A stretch of 64,000 nucleotides of DNA from Paenibacillus riograndensis SBR5 (lineage in GTDB: Bacteria; Bacillota; Bacilli; Paenibacillales; Paenibacillaceae), in NCBI RefSeq assembly GCF_000981585.1, contig NZ_LN831776.1, positions 2,557,001 to 2,621,000 of the forward strand. The letters run 5' to 3'. The notes under the pieces are model-generated. The model had not been told where the DNA came from. It was given only the letters and a program-made list of their open reading frames with translations, and did no database searches. The position numbers were made by a program, and so were the translations under genes. How positions within the stretch are numbered: position 1 is the first letter of the stretch; each line of letters opens with the position of its first letter. Shown here in pieces: positions 26,819-35,894 of the stretch.

Positions 26819-27874
26819 ATGGTGAAATTGCTGAGCAATACCAAATGGATGCTGCTGGTGTATTTTCTTCTTAGCGGCGGTGTAACCGCTGGACTTATGT
26901 ATGCCGGAACATGCCTGGGCTATATCGAGGTTCAGGATTACCGCATGTGGCTGTATCTCTGCGCGGGGATTGTACTGTTCACGGTTATTGTCGGGTATAT
27001 GGCGGGCCAGCGGATTCAGCGGCGGATTGATCTTCTGGACCTGAATATGCTTCAGGTAGCCAAAGGCAATCTTTCGGTCCGGATGCCTGAGAGCGACGAC
27101 CAGTCTTTTACCAGAGTGTACCACGAATTCAACATGATGATGGACACGGTGGAGAATAAAATGCAGCTGCTGCAGCGTTTGGGCGAGCAGGAAGTGATCG
27201 AGAAGGAAAAGGCAGCGGAGAGTGCGGTACTTGAAGAGCGCAGGCGTATGGCCCGGGATTTGCATGATACGGTGAGCCAGCAGCTGTTCGCGATTCATAT
27301 GTCCGCTTCTTCGCTGCCTAAAGTGCTGGAACGGAACGCAGAGCACGGCAAGACCGTTATGGATCAGCTGATTACCATGTCCCAAATGGCCCAGAAGCAG
27401 ATGAGAGCCCTGATTGCCCAGCTTCGGCCGGTGGAACTGGAGGGGCGCAATCTTTTTGAAGCGCTGGAGAAATGGTTCCCGGATTACTGCCGTCAGAATG
27501 GACTTAAAGGCGTGAAGGAGCTTGAGCTGCAGGGTGAGCTGTCCGAAGCGATTGAGCATCAGCTGTTCCTGATCATACAGGAATCGATGGCGAATATCGT
27601 CAAGCATGCAGGCGCGCGTATGGTCAGTCTGTCGCTGCGCGAAGTGCCGAGACAAGTGGTGCTGAGCATCAGCGATGACGGCCAGGGCTTCGAGCATGTG
27701 CAGCATAAGCAAGGCTCCTACGGGCTGACAACGATGCGGGAACGGGCGGAGAAGCTCGGCGGACAGGTGGAAATCATCAGCCGCAAGGGGGCGGGGACCA
27801 CGATCCGCGTACATATACCCAAATTTTTGCAGGGCGGTCCGGAGCCGGAGAGCGCCAGTGCGGCCGAGGGCTGA
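26819..27874 (+). CDS. liaS: Sensor histidine kinase LiaS
   Basis: NarL-class (HisKA_3) kinase, 351 residues. Two membrane segments (WMLLVYFLLSGGVTAGLMYA and YLCAGIVLFTVIVGYMAG) with a very short extracytoplasmic loop, typical of intramembrane-sensing kinases; HAMP-like region; dimerisation box with phospho-acceptor H149 (RDLHDTVSQQLF); ATPase domain with ESMANIVKHAGA, SDDGQGFE and YGLTTMRERAE. It sits between liaF and liaR and should respond to lipid II-targeting antibiotics. Confidence 0.9.
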   Translation: MVKLLSNTKWMLLVYFLLSGGVTAGLMYAGTCLGYIEVQDYRMWLYLCAGIVLFTVIVGYMAGQRIQRRIDLLDLNMLQVAKGNLSVRMPESDDQSFTRVYHEFNMMMDTVENKMQLLQRLGEQEVIEKEKAAESAVLEERRRMARDLHDTVSQQLFAIHMSASSLPKVLERNAEHGKTVMDQLITMSQMAQKQMRALIAQLRPVELEGRNLFEALEKWFPDYCRQNGLKGVKELELQGELSEAIEHQLFLIIQESMANIVKHAGARMVSLSLREVPRQVVLSISDDGQGFEHVQHKQGSYGLTTMRERAEKLGGQVEIISRKGAGTTIRVHIPKFLQGGPEPESASAAEG

Positions 27875-27931
27875 CCATGAGAGCCTGAAGAGATATGCTG
27901 GCAGCTCCATAAAACTCTGAGGAGGATAAAC

Positions 27932-28585
27932 ATGAGTATCATTAAAGTTCTGCTTGTTGATGATCATGATATGGTCCGGATGGGCCTTAAAACATATCTT
28001 ATGCTGGACCCGATGTTCGAAGTCATCGGAGAGGCGGCGAACGGGCAGGAAGCGCTCAATATGCTCCGGAACTGGGGGAAGGAGGCGCTGCCTGACCTGG
28101 TGCTGATGGACCTGATGATGCCGGTGATGAACGGCGCAGAGACTACCCGGGCTGTACTGGCCGAATTTCCGGGCCTCAAAATCGTCATTCTTACCAGCTT
28201 CCTGGAGGATGATCTTGTCGTGGATGCCATTGAAGCCGGGGCGGTGAGCTATGTGCTCAAAACCGTCTCGGCAGAGGAGCTGATCTACGCGCTGCAAGGC
28301 GCATTCCGCGGCATGCCGGTTATGACCGGCGATGTGTCCCAGGCCCTTACCCGGGGTATCCGCCAGCGGACGGTGCAGGGAGATTCCTCCGGCCTTACGG
28401 AACGGGAGAAGGAAGTGCTGCTGCTCATTGCTGAAGGCAAGACCAACAAGGATATCGGCGAGGAACTGCATATCAGCATCAAAACCGTAAAAACGCATGT
28501 CAGCAACCTGCTGATGAAATGCGAGCTGGATGACCGTACCCAACTGGCGATATATGCCCACCGCAAAGGCTGGGCGCAGGGTTGA
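27932..28585 (+). CDS. liaR: Response regulator LiaR
   Basis: NarL/FixJ-family regulator, 217 residues. Receiver: acidic pair D10-D11 and phosphoacceptor D60 (VLMDLMMP), switch Thr in ILTSF, Lys in YVLKT. The C-terminal LuxR-type helix-turn-helix is GLTEREKEVLLLIAEGKTNK and IGEELHISIKTVKTHVSNLL. It lies 57 nt after liaS behind GAGGAGG. Likely binds the palindrome before liaF (inference). Confidence 0.92.
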   Translation: MSIIKVLLVDDHDMVRMGLKTYLMLDPMFEVIGEAANGQEALNMLRNWGKEALPDLVLMDLMMPVMNGAETTRAVLAEFPGLKIVILTSFLEDDLVVDAIEAGAVSYVLKTVSAEELIYALQGAFRGMPVMTGDVSQALTRGIRQRTVQGDSSGLTEREKEVLLLIAEGKTNKDIGEELHISIKTVKTHVSNLLMKCELDDRTQLAIYAHRKGWAQG

Positions 28586-28668
28586 ATATGCTGAAACTTA
28601 GTATAATTACCAGTTGATTGTTTGAAACCCTCATGGATCAAGGATTTCGCCAATGCAGCAGGTTGAAT

Positions 28669-28690
28669 TCTTAAGTTCACTCTACTAATA
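28669..28690. repeat. Solo end of MITE-like family C
   Basis: TTCTTAAGTTCACTCTACTA closely matches the right end of the element at 41455-41672 (ATCTTAAGTTCACTCTATAT). No partner end is nearby. Confidence 0.4.
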
Positions 28691-28802
28691 GAGCAATTTG
28701 CGCGAATAGTTTATAGGTAACTACTTGACCTGACCTAACTGGAAAAAGGCCTAACTGCACTTCATACAGCTATTTCGAGTGAATGAGGCAATGATTTCAT
28801 TT

Positions 28803-28939
28803 TTACTGTATTTTGTACAACTAACTTTGGGTCAAAGGCTGACTTCCATGCTTTTTCGCAAAAATAAGTGTACCAAATACAATTAACCTTTGGGATGCGA
28901 CAACATCCACTATTTTAAATGTACGAAATACAATTAAGG
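28803..28939. repeat. Intergenic repeat family B, locus 1
   Basis: One forward module (TACTGTATTTTGTACAACTA) followed by two reverse modules (GTGTACCAAATACAATTAA at 28868 and ATGTACGAAATACAATTAA at 28919). The arms can pair. Part of the 688-bp gap between liaR and htrA. Confidence 0.75.
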
Positions 28940-28974
28940 GTCCGGCGCGTTTTGTGCGCTCGGGCCTTTTTTCG
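28938..28974 (+). terminator. Rho-independent terminator after liaFSR
   Basis: GGGTCCGGCGCG pairs with TGCGCTCGGGCC around TTTTG, followed by TTTTTT. Confidence 0.75.
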
Positions 28975-29024
28975 CTTCCATTCGCGAATATCATAGCGAA
29001 TATCGGATCTCTGCTACCCTGCAA

Positions 29025-29141
29025 GGGGCCCGTGTGGTAAGAGCGGAAAGTTTACGGCCGCCTTTAAACTCGTGTTCCACCCGCAGGGTCAATTCAAAGG
29101 AACACGAGTTTAACAGCGGTGCAGCCTGACACACGGGTTCC
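29025..29141. other. Large two-tier hairpin upstream of htrA
   Basis: The outer stem GGGGCCCGTGTG pairs with CACACGGGTTCC (two G-U pairs); the inner stem TTAAACTCGTGTTCC pairs perfectly with GGAACACGAGTTTAA (15 bp) and is extended by CCGC/GCGG. No T-run follows, so it is not a simple terminator. It could be a leader RNA of htrA, an operator or a transposon-derived element. Confidence 0.7.
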
Positions 29142-29273
29142 CGTAACCCTATTTATCTTTTATCTCCGTTTAAATTGTTTTTAATGTGACCTTAAGGTTT
29201 AAAGTACAAAATAAGACCAAGAAAACAAATTAACCCTTGCCGGATAGCGCAAGGTGCGGGAGGAAAGATAAAC

Positions 29274-30941
29274 ATGGACGATAACAAAAACAACTATGGC
29301 CGCGAAAACAACTTTAATCGTGATAATGAACCCTCGCCGGAGCGGGAATGGGATAGCAATAGCAGCAGCAATAATAATGAATCTACTGAATCCGGCTCTT
29401 CCTACTATTACTCTTACGGACCTTTCAAATCGCTTAACAAAGATGAGATGAACCCGGATGATCCGCAGCACTATAGCCGCCGGGAACCGGAACATGTAGA
29501 GGTTACGCCTCCACAGCCGGTCAGACCGGTACCGTACAGCACCTCGATCCGCACAACCGGATTTGACGGCAATGGCGGACGGGGCGGCAGCGGCGGGAAT
29601 GGAGCGGACGGCGGCAACGGCTGGCAGTATAACCACAAACCGAAGAAGCCGGTAAAAGCGGTGCTGCTCTCTTTTCTGGCCGGTATGGTGGTTCTCTCCG
29701 GTTCCATGTTCATGGCCGATCGCGGCAACTGGTTCACGGGGGACCCGGTTACTACGGCAACTGTATCGAACACTGCGGCGAAGACGGCTAACGGCAGCGC
29801 GGATGTCACACCTGCAACCACGACAACTTCGCTGCTCACAGGCACAACGGATGCTTCGAAGGTAGTGGATTCCGTTGGACCGGCAGTCGTCAAGATTGAA
29901 ACTTTGGTGAAAACAAGCTCCCGCCGAAACTCAACCAATCCAAATTTTAGCGATCCGTTTTCACAGTTTTTCTTCGGTGATCAATTTGGCGGCAACAGTT
30001 CTTCCGGCTCAGGGTCGGACTCGAATTCAGACTCGAATTCCGGCGCGAATTCTTCCCAGCTCACACCTTTCGGAATCGGAACAGGCTTTATCTATGACTC
30101 CGCAGGGTATATCTTGACCAACCAGCATGTAGTTGACAACGCAGATGTAATTCAGGTAACTGTAGATGGCAATACTAAGCCATATGAAGCCAAGCTGCTC
30201 GGCTACAGCAAGGATCTGGATTTGGCGGTGCTGAAGATTGAAGGCAAAAACTTCCCGACCGTACAGCTTGGCGATTCTGACAGCATCAAGGTCGGCTCTG
30301 AAGTGGTGGCTATCGGGAACCCGCAGGGTTTTGACCATACCGTTACGGCTGGTGTGCTCAGCGCCAAAAACCGCAGCATTGACATCAACGAAGAAGACGG
30401 CAGCGGCACCCGCAACTACAAAAACCTGCTTCAAACAGATGCATCCATCAATCCTGGTAACTCCGGCGGCCCGCTGCTTAATCTGAATGGCCAGGTTATC
30501 GGAATGAACGTAGCCGTAAGCACGGATTCTCAAGGTATTGGTTTTGCCATTGCGGTAAATACCATTAAAGAGGTTGTTGACAAACTCGAAGCCAACCAGG
30601 AAATTCCTAAAGAACCAGTTCCGTTCATTGGCGCATCACTCATGACCATTACCGATGAGGTCGCGAAGCAAATGGGTACGGATATAAAAGAAGGCTCCGT
30701 CGTAGCGGAAATCATCTTCAAATCGCCGGCCTACACCGCTGATCTGCGCCCTTACGATATTATCACAGGTGCTAACGGCAAGAAGTATGCAACCAGCCAG
30801 GATTTGATTACCTACATCCAGACCCTCAAAGTGGGTGACAAAATCACGCTCAACGTTGTACGCGACGGCAAAACGCTTGAACTTCCTGTAACTATCGGCA
30901 ATAAAAACGACTTTAACACTTCTCAGACTCAGAAGCAGTAA
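29274..30941 (+). CDS. htrA: HtrA-family membrane-anchored serine protease
   Basis: Surface quality-control protease, 555 residues. The N-terminal 120 residues are cytoplasmic, Asn/Ser/Gly-rich and disordered-looking; one membrane anchor (VLLSFLAGMVVLSGSMFM, about 125-143); a Ser/Asn-rich segment; trypsin-like domain with triad H285 (TNQHVVDNA), D316 (DLDLAVLKI) and S397 (INPGNSGGPLL); a C-terminal PDZ domain (PFIGASLMTI, VVAEIIFKSPAYTADLRPYD). GGGAGGAAAG precedes the ATG. It lies directly before a two-component pair, as htrB lies next to cssRS in B. subtilis, suggesting secretion-stress control. Confidence 0.93.
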   Translation: MDDNKNNYGRENNFNRDNEPSPEREWDSNSSSNNNESTESGSSYYYSYGPFKSLNKDEMNPDDPQHYSRREPEHVEVTPPQPVRPVPYSTSIRTTGFDGNGGRGGSGGNGADGGNGWQYNHKPKKPVKAVLLSFLAGMVVLSGSMFMADRGNWFTGDPVTTATVSNTAAKTANGSADVTPATTTTSLLTGTTDASKVVDSVGPAVVKIETLVKTSSRRNSTNPNFSDPFSQFFFGDQFGGNSSSGSGSDSNSDSNSGANSSQLTPFGIGTGFIYDSAGYILTNQHVVDNADVIQVTVDGNTKPYEAKLLGYSKDLDLAVLKIEGKNFPTVQLGDSDSIKVGSEVVAIGNPQGFDHTVTAGVLSAKNRSIDINEEDGSGTRNYKNLLQTDASINPGNSGGPLLNLNGQVIGMNVAVSTDSQGIGFAIAVNTIKEVVDKLEANQEIPKEPVPFIGASLMTITDEVAKQMGTDIKEGSVVAEIIFKSPAYTADLRPYDIITGANGKKYATSQDLITYIQTLKVGDKITLNVVRDGKTLELPVTIGNKNDFNTSQTQKQ

Positions 30942-30967
30942 CAGACAACGGACGGTGAAGTGCAGAG

Positions 30968-30992
30968 CGGAAGGGGAGACCCTTCCGTTTTT
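30968..30992 (+). terminator. Terminator of htrA
   Basis: CGGAAGGG-GAGA-CCCTTCCG followed by TTTTT. Confidence 0.88.
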
Positions 30993-31065
30993 GCTGCACT
31001 GGCTGCTAATGCTAGCAATCATGTTACAATAGAGATATACGATTTGGACAATGGGGGTTGTTTGG

Positions 31066-31755
31066 ATGCGGCCGAATATTCTAATTATTGATGATGATGA
31101 AAAAATTATTTCCATGCTGCGCCGGGGTCTTGCTTTTGAGGGCTATGACGTAAAAACGGCCACGAACGGAGCCGATGGCTTGCGCGCTGTACTGAACAGT
31201 GATCCGGATGTCGTTGTCCTGGATGTGATGATGCCGCAGGTGGACGGATTCGAGGTCTGCCGGCGTCTGCGCGAAGGGGGAAGCACGGTTCCGGTTCTCA
31301 TGCTTACGGCCAAGGATGAAATTGAGCATCGGGTAAAAGGTCTGGATCTCGGAGCGGACGATTATCTGGTGAAGCCGTTTGCGCTGGAGGAGCTTCTGGC
31401 CCGTGTGCGTGCGCTGCTGCGCCGCAAAAGCGAGCAGGGCGGAGGAAGCTCCGACCAGGCCGTCTCCTACGAGGATATTACGCTGGATGTGGACTCGCGG
31501 GAGGTCACCCGCGGCGGCAAACGTCTGGAGCTGACAGCGAAGGAGTTCGAGCTGCTGCATTTATTTATGCAGAATCCGAAGCGCGTGCTGTCCCGTGATC
31601 TGATCATGGATAAAATCTGGGGTTATGATTACAGCGGAGAATCCAATGTGCTTGAAGTATATATTGCCATGCTTCGCCAGAAAACCGAGGAGCACGGCGG
31701 CAAAAGACTGATTCAGACGATCCGGGGAGCCGGTTACATCCTAAGAGGTGACTAA
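31066..31755 (+). CDS. OmpR/PhoB-family response regulator, CssR-like
   Basis: 229 residues. Receiver with acidic residues D9-D10, phosphoacceptor D53 (VVVLDVMMPQVDGFE), Thr in MLTAKD and Lys in YLVKPFALEELLARVRALL; C-terminal winged helix (LELTAKEFELLHLFM, VLEVYIAMLRQKTEEHGGK, IQTIRGAGYILRG). The ATG at 31066 is preferred to the in-frame ATG at 31051 because GGGGG overlaps the latter and gives 9-nt spacing to the former. One nt separates it from the kinase gene. The CssR name is suggested only by the adjacent htrA. Confidence 0.9.
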   Translation: MRPNILIIDDDEKIISMLRRGLAFEGYDVKTATNGADGLRAVLNSDPDVVVLDVMMPQVDGFEVCRRLREGGSTVPVLMLTAKDEIEHRVKGLDLGADDYLVKPFALEELLARVRALLRRKSEQGGGSSDQAVSYEDITLDVDSREVTRGGKRLELTAKEFELLHLFMQNPKRVLSRDLIMDKIWGYDYSGESNVLEVYIAMLRQKTEEHGGKRLIQTIRGAGYILRGD

Positions 31756-31756
31756 T

Positions 31757-33208
31757 ATGTCGATACGATTGCGGCTGACTGCTTGGTATTCAGGGATTCT
31801 GGCCGTTATGCTGCTGGCCTTATCAGCCGCAATTTACGGATTTGTGTATTTTAATACTTATGGTGATATAAAGGACCGGCTCAAAAATCAGGCAAGCCAG
31901 ATAGTACTGCAACCTGTTACGTATTTAGACGGGTCTTCAAATATATTCGTAGGCGGAAATCTTGAAGGACAAAACCTGTTTGCGCAGATGTATATTTATG
32001 ATATTGACAAGATTATTCCCAATAATAATATGAAGACATTCAATTTGCGGTTTAATGTTCCGGAGCAGGAGACTATTGTAAGCCAGCAGGGCTTTGTCCG
32101 GGCAAGCTATGATGGAAATCCATTTCTAATCTATCAGAGGCCGGTCGATATTCCGGGTTACGACGGTAACCCTGCTGCAGTACTGCAAATGGCTGCCTAT
32201 ACAGGTGAACAGGACCGGTTAATGCTAAGGCTGAAGAACATCCTGATCGTCGGCTCCTTCGCCACTCTGATCGCGGCATTCACCTTCGGCCTGTTCCTGG
32301 CCCGCAAGGCGATGAGCCCGATCGGCAAGGTTATTGAAGCGGCCAACGGAATTCAGACGGGAACCGACCTCAGCTCGCGGATTGTATATGATGGACCGCA
32401 GGATGAGATTGGACGGCTGATTCAGACCGTCAACAGCATGCTTGGGCGGATGGAAGGCTTTTATACAGAGCTTGAGGATTCTTATGCCACTCAGCGCCGC
32501 TTTGTGTCCGATGCTTCGCATGAGCTGCGGACACCGCTTACAACCATCCGCGGGAATATTGATCTGCTGCAAAAAATATGGGAAATGAACCCTGATGAGA
32601 GCCGGATGACAGAAGCGGAGATCCGCCAGCTCTCGATTGAATCGGTCAAGGATATCGCCGATGAATCCAAACGCATGAGCCGCCTGGTGTCTGATATGCT
32701 GTCGCTCGCCCGGGCCGATACCGGCCGGACGTTTGATATTGAACCGGTAGCCCTGGAGCCGATGATGACCGAAGTGGCCCGCAGAGCGTCCTTCCTGCCG
32801 CGGCAGGCGGAATGGTCCGTAGGAAATCTCGGACATTTGAACGGCAAATATATTGTTGGCAACAAGGATTATCTGCAGCAAATGTTATTTATTTTTATTG
32901 ATAATGCCTTCAAATACACTCCTTCCGGTGAGGTTGCGATGGACGCTGTGTTTTATCAGAACCAGGTGGGAATCCGCATCTCCGATACCGGCATCGGAAT
33001 GGATAAGGACGAGGTTCCGCATATCTTTGACCGTTTTTACCGCGCTGATGAATCGAGAGGAATTACGGAAGGAATCGGCCTCGGGCTGTCGATTGCCAAG
33101 TGGATTATTGATGAGCATGGAGGTTCGGTCGAGGTGGTTACGCGCCAGGGCGAGGGGACGACTTTTGTCATCTGGCTACCGCTTCTCTTTGCTCCGCCGC
33201 TGGAATAG
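31757..33208 (+). CDS. HAMP-domain sensor histidine kinase, CssS-like
   Basis: 483 residues. First membrane segment at 11-30 (GILAVMLLALSAAIYGFVYF), an extracytoplasmic sensor of about 125 residues, second segment (LIVGSFATLIAAFTFGLFLA), HAMP, HisKA with phospho-acceptor H255 (SDASHELRTPLTT), then ATPase boxes FIDNAFKYTP (N), ISDTGIGM (G1) and GLGLSIAKWIIDEHGG (G2). The start is the ATG at 31757 behind AAGAGGTG; an in-frame GTG at 31748 overlaps that site. Partner of the preceding regulator; probably senses misfolded protein at the membrane (inference). Confidence 0.9.
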   Translation: MSIRLRLTAWYSGILAVMLLALSAAIYGFVYFNTYGDIKDRLKNQASQIVLQPVTYLDGSSNIFVGGNLEGQNLFAQMYIYDIDKIIPNNNMKTFNLRFNVPEQETIVSQQGFVRASYDGNPFLIYQRPVDIPGYDGNPAAVLQMAAYTGEQDRLMLRLKNILIVGSFATLIAAFTFGLFLARKAMSPIGKVIEAANGIQTGTDLSSRIVYDGPQDEIGRLIQTVNSMLGRMEGFYTELEDSYATQRRFVSDASHELRTPLTTIRGNIDLLQKIWEMNPDESRMTEAEIRQLSIESVKDIADESKRMSRLVSDMLSLARADTGRTFDIEPVALEPMMTEVARRASFLPRQAEWSVGNLGHLNGKYIVGNKDYLQQMLFIFIDNAFKYTPSGEVAMDAVFYQNQVGIRISDTGIGMDKDEVPHIFDRFYRADESRGITEGIGLGLSIAKWIIDEHGGSVEVVTRQGEGTTFVIWLPLLFAPPLE

Positions 33209-33266
33209 GGTATAATTAGGCAGGTCCTATTACAGCAGTCTACGACAGCAGAAAGCCGGTGAATTC

Positions 33267-34223
33267 ATGGAAGTCATCAAAATTTCTCCCCGGGGTTATT
33301 GCTATGGCGTCGTCGATGCCATGGTGATGGCCCGGCAGGCCGCGCAAAATCTTGATTTGCCCCGGCCGATTTATATACTGGGCATGATTGTGCACAACAG
33401 CCATGTTACCAACTCGTTTGAGGACGATGGAATTATTACGCTGGACGGCCACAACCGTCTTGATATTTTGGATAAAGTGGACAGCGGTACGGTGATTTTT
33501 ACCGCCCATGGCGTATCGCCGGAGGTTCGCCGTCTGGCCCGGGCCAAAGGACTGACCACAGTCGATGCCACCTGCCCGGATGTAACGAAGACACATGACC
33601 TTATCAAGGAAAAGGTCGCCGAAGGCTGCGAGATTATCTATATCGGCAAGAAAGGCCATCCGGAGCCTGAGGGCGCCGTGGGGATTGCGCCTGAGCATGT
33701 TCATCTGATCGAGAAGGAAGAGGAAATTGCCGGATTGTCCATTCCCTCTTCGCGGATCGTCATTACGAACCAGACTACCATGAGCCAGTGGGATATCAAG
33801 CATATTATGAAGAAGCTGCTGGAAGCTTTCCCCGGTGCAGAGGTGCATAACGAGATTTGCATGGCTACCCAAGTGCGCCAGGAAGCGGTCGCGGAGCAGG
33901 CCGGTCAGTGTGATCTGGTCATTGTTGTCGGCGATCCGCGCAGCAACAACTCGAACCGTCTGGCCCAGGTGTCGGAGGAAATTGCCGGTGTGCCTGCACA
34001 CCGTATTGCCGATCTGTCGGAGCTGAAGACGGAATGGCTGCAGGGAATTACCAAGGTCGGGGTAACCTCCGGGGCATCTACGCCTACGCCGATTACCAAG
34101 GAAGTCATCAGCTACCTGGAGCAGTACGATCCCGCCCTCCCTGAGACCTGGGAGATCAAGCGTACCGTGAACATGTCGAAGCTGCTGCCTCCAGTGAAGA
34201 ACAAGAGCGCAAGCACTACCTGA
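33267..34223 (+). CDS. ispH: 4-hydroxy-3-methylbut-2-enyl diphosphate reductase
   Basis: Last enzyme of the MEP pathway to IPP and DMAPP, an iron-sulfur protein. The three cluster cysteines are C12 (PRGYCYGV), C103 ([11 protein letters not shown]) and C198 ([10 protein letters not shown]). TAHGVSPEV and [13 protein letters not shown] are conserved substrate-binding stretches. 318 residues, normal for the Firmicute form. Monocistronic, with a terminator after it. Confidence 0.95.
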   Translation: MEVIKISPRGYCYGVVDAMVMARQAAQNLDLPRPIYILGMIVHNSHVTNSFEDDGIITLDGHNRLDILDKVDSGTVIFTAHGVSPEVRRLARAKGLTTVDATCPDVTKTHDLIKEKVAEGCEIIYIGKKGHPEPEGAVGIAPEHVHLIEKEEEIAGLSIPSSRIVITNQTTMSQWDIKHIMKKLLEAFPGAEVHNEICMATQVRQEAVAEQAGQCDLVIVVGDPRSNNSNRLAQVSEEIAGVPAHRIADLSELKTEWLQGITKVGVTSGASTPTPITKEVISYLEQYDPALPETWEIKRTVNMSKLLPPVKNKSASTT

Positions 34224-34257
34224 TCAGATTTTCCATGCGGACTTATACCTTAAGTAG

Positions 34258-34300
34258 AAAGCACGCGCCTTCCGGTTTTTGGGAGCTGCGTGCTTTTTTT
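34258..34300 (+). terminator. Terminator of ispH
   Basis: AAGCACGC pairs with GCGTGCTT and is followed by TTTTTTT. The rest of the 319-bp gap to the DAHP synthase holds only a small palindrome, CGCTTAAAAGCG (34451-34462). Confidence 0.85.
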
Positions 34301-34542
34301 GCTATGGCGGAATCCGGAAATGTACCCTGAAGTTACCTGAGGGAATTAGAGGGAAAACAGAGAGGCGCCGCCATAATATGGACATAAAGCAGACAATACG
34401 GCTGATTTCGGATTGACTAATACGGGTGAATGAGTTAAAATTACTTTAGCGCTTAAAAGCGTACACGCGTCGTAGCGAAATAGTGTTTTTGTTGTATTTA
34501 TAGCCGATTTAAGAATATTTGTCCAAAAAGGGGAGCTATCAT

Positions 34543-35589
34543 ATGATCGTCATTACATCCAATCAAACACCGCAGGAGCAGGTTAACGAAATTATCGCTG
34601 TTATTGAAAAGGAAGGCCTGCAGGTCCATCTCTCGCGCGGTGCGGATCATACGGTGATTGGTCTGGTGGGCGGAGTCACTCCAAAGCTGGCCGAGCATCT
34701 GCGGCAGATGAAAGGCGTGGAGAACGTAGTGAAGATCTCCAAGTCTTACAAACTCGCGAGCCGTGACTTCCACCCGGAGGATACGGTTATTGATATCCGC
34801 GGTGTAAAAATCGGCGGCGAGAATCTGGTGATCATGGGCGGGCCCTGCGCCGTGGAATCCCCTGAACAGATCGATGAGATTGCCCGTCTGGTCAAGGCTT
34901 CCGGCGGCCAGGTGCTGCGCGGCGGAGCCTTCAAGCCGCGGACGGGTCCTTACAGCTTCCAGGGTGTAGGCGTGGAAGGCCTCACGATGATGGCGGAAGC
35001 GGGTAAACGCCATGGCCTCTTGACGATCACGGAGGTAATGACACCGGAGTATGTTGATATTTGTGCGGAGCATGCGGATATTCTTCAGGTCGGCACACGC
35101 AATATGCAGAACTTTGACCTGCTGCGCAAGCTGGGCACCTGCGGGCGGCCTGTGCTGCTGAAGCGCGGCTTCAGCGCGACTTACGATGAGCTGCTGAATG
35201 CGGCGGAATACATTCTGGCCGGAGGCAACCGCGATGTCATGCTCTGCGAACGCGGAATCCGAACATTCGAAACATACACACGCAATACGCTTGACCTGTC
35301 AGCAATTCCTGTGCTTCAGAACCTGAGCCACCTTCCAGTCATTTCCGATCCAAGTCATGGCACAGGCCGGCGTGAGCTGGTTGAGCCGATGGCCAAGGCT
35401 TCGGTTGCGGCGGGAGCCAATGGTCTGATTATCGAGATGCATACCGACCCGGACAACTCCATGACGGGAGATGGCGTGCAGTCTCTGTTCCCTGAGCAGT
35501 TTGATAAGCTTCTGAGAGATCTGGAGAAGCTGGCACCGCTTGTCGGGCGCAGATTCTCCAATTCGCTTGAGGCAGCTCCCGCCCTTTAA
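34543..35589 (+). CDS. aroF: DAHP synthase with N-terminal ferredoxin-like regulatory domain
   Basis: First enzyme of the shikimate pathway, condensing PEP and erythrose 4-phosphate. The N-terminal 70 residues ([20 protein letters not shown]) form the ACT-like domain that gives feedback control in the Thermotoga-type enzyme, not the chorismate mutase fusion of B. subtilis AroA. The catalytic barrel has [28 protein letters not shown] and [13 protein letters not shown]. 348 residues. The ATG at 34543 follows AAAAGGGGAG; an in-frame TTG at 34519 is less likely. The 3' end has a strong terminator. Confidence 0.93.
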   Translation: MIVITSNQTPQEQVNEIIAVIEKEGLQVHLSRGADHTVIGLVGGVTPKLAEHLRQMKGVENVVKISKSYKLASRDFHPEDTVIDIRGVKIGGENLVIMGGPCAVESPEQIDEIARLVKASGGQVLRGGAFKPRTGPYSFQGVGVEGLTMMAEAGKRHGLLTITEVMTPEYVDICAEHADILQVGTRNMQNFDLLRKLGTCGRPVLLKRGFSATYDELLNAAEYILAGGNRDVMLCERGIRTFETYTRNTLDLSAIPVLQNLSHLPVISDPSHGTGRRELVEPMAKASVAAGANGLIIEMHTDPDNSMTGDGVQSLFPEQFDKLLRDLEKLAPLVGRRFSNSLEAAPAL

Positions 35590-35638
35590 GAGCTGCGGCA
35601 AGCAAGGCATCCGGGCAGTCCTCCGTCCCTTTTTTGGG

Positions 35639-35683
35639 CAGTCCTCCATCCCGCTTCCGGACGGGAAAGAGGACTGTTTTTTT
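35639..35683 (+). terminator. Terminator of the DAHP synthase gene
   Basis: CAGTCCTC..CCCG pairs with CGGG..GAGGACTG, followed by TTTTTTT. Confidence 0.88.
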
Positions 35684-35739
35684 GTATGCCGGAGTGAGCA
35701 TAACAGGCGGTTGCACAAGGTGTGCATTTTTCACCAAAG

Positions 35740-35813
35740 CGTCAGAATATCTTACATTGTTGCAAGAAATACCTGACATAAGCATTGACGATGTTAGGTT
35801 TGGGATTTATAAT
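35740..35813 (+). promoter_or_regulatory. glnA promoter with GlnR/TnrA-like boxes
   Basis: TTGACG (35785-35790), a 17-nt spacer and TATAAT (35808-35813) form a near-consensus promoter. CGTCA-N7-TTACA (35740-35756) matches the GlnR/TnrA consensus TGTNA-N7-TNACA with one change, and a weaker TGACA-N7-TGACG (35774-35790) overlaps the -35. Two boxes 34 bp apart suggest nitrogen control (inference). Confidence 0.6.
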
Positions 35814-35894
35814 GACGACAGCAAAAAAATTAAAAACAAGAACATTTGATACTGTGAGCGGCCTAATGTTCGGAACTTGGGGAGGAATTAATTC

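Noticed and set aside
26813..28561. 582-codon open frame on - across liaS-liaR
   Set aside because: Antisense shadow of the kinase and regulator, His/Gln/Leu-rich and without recognisable motifs.
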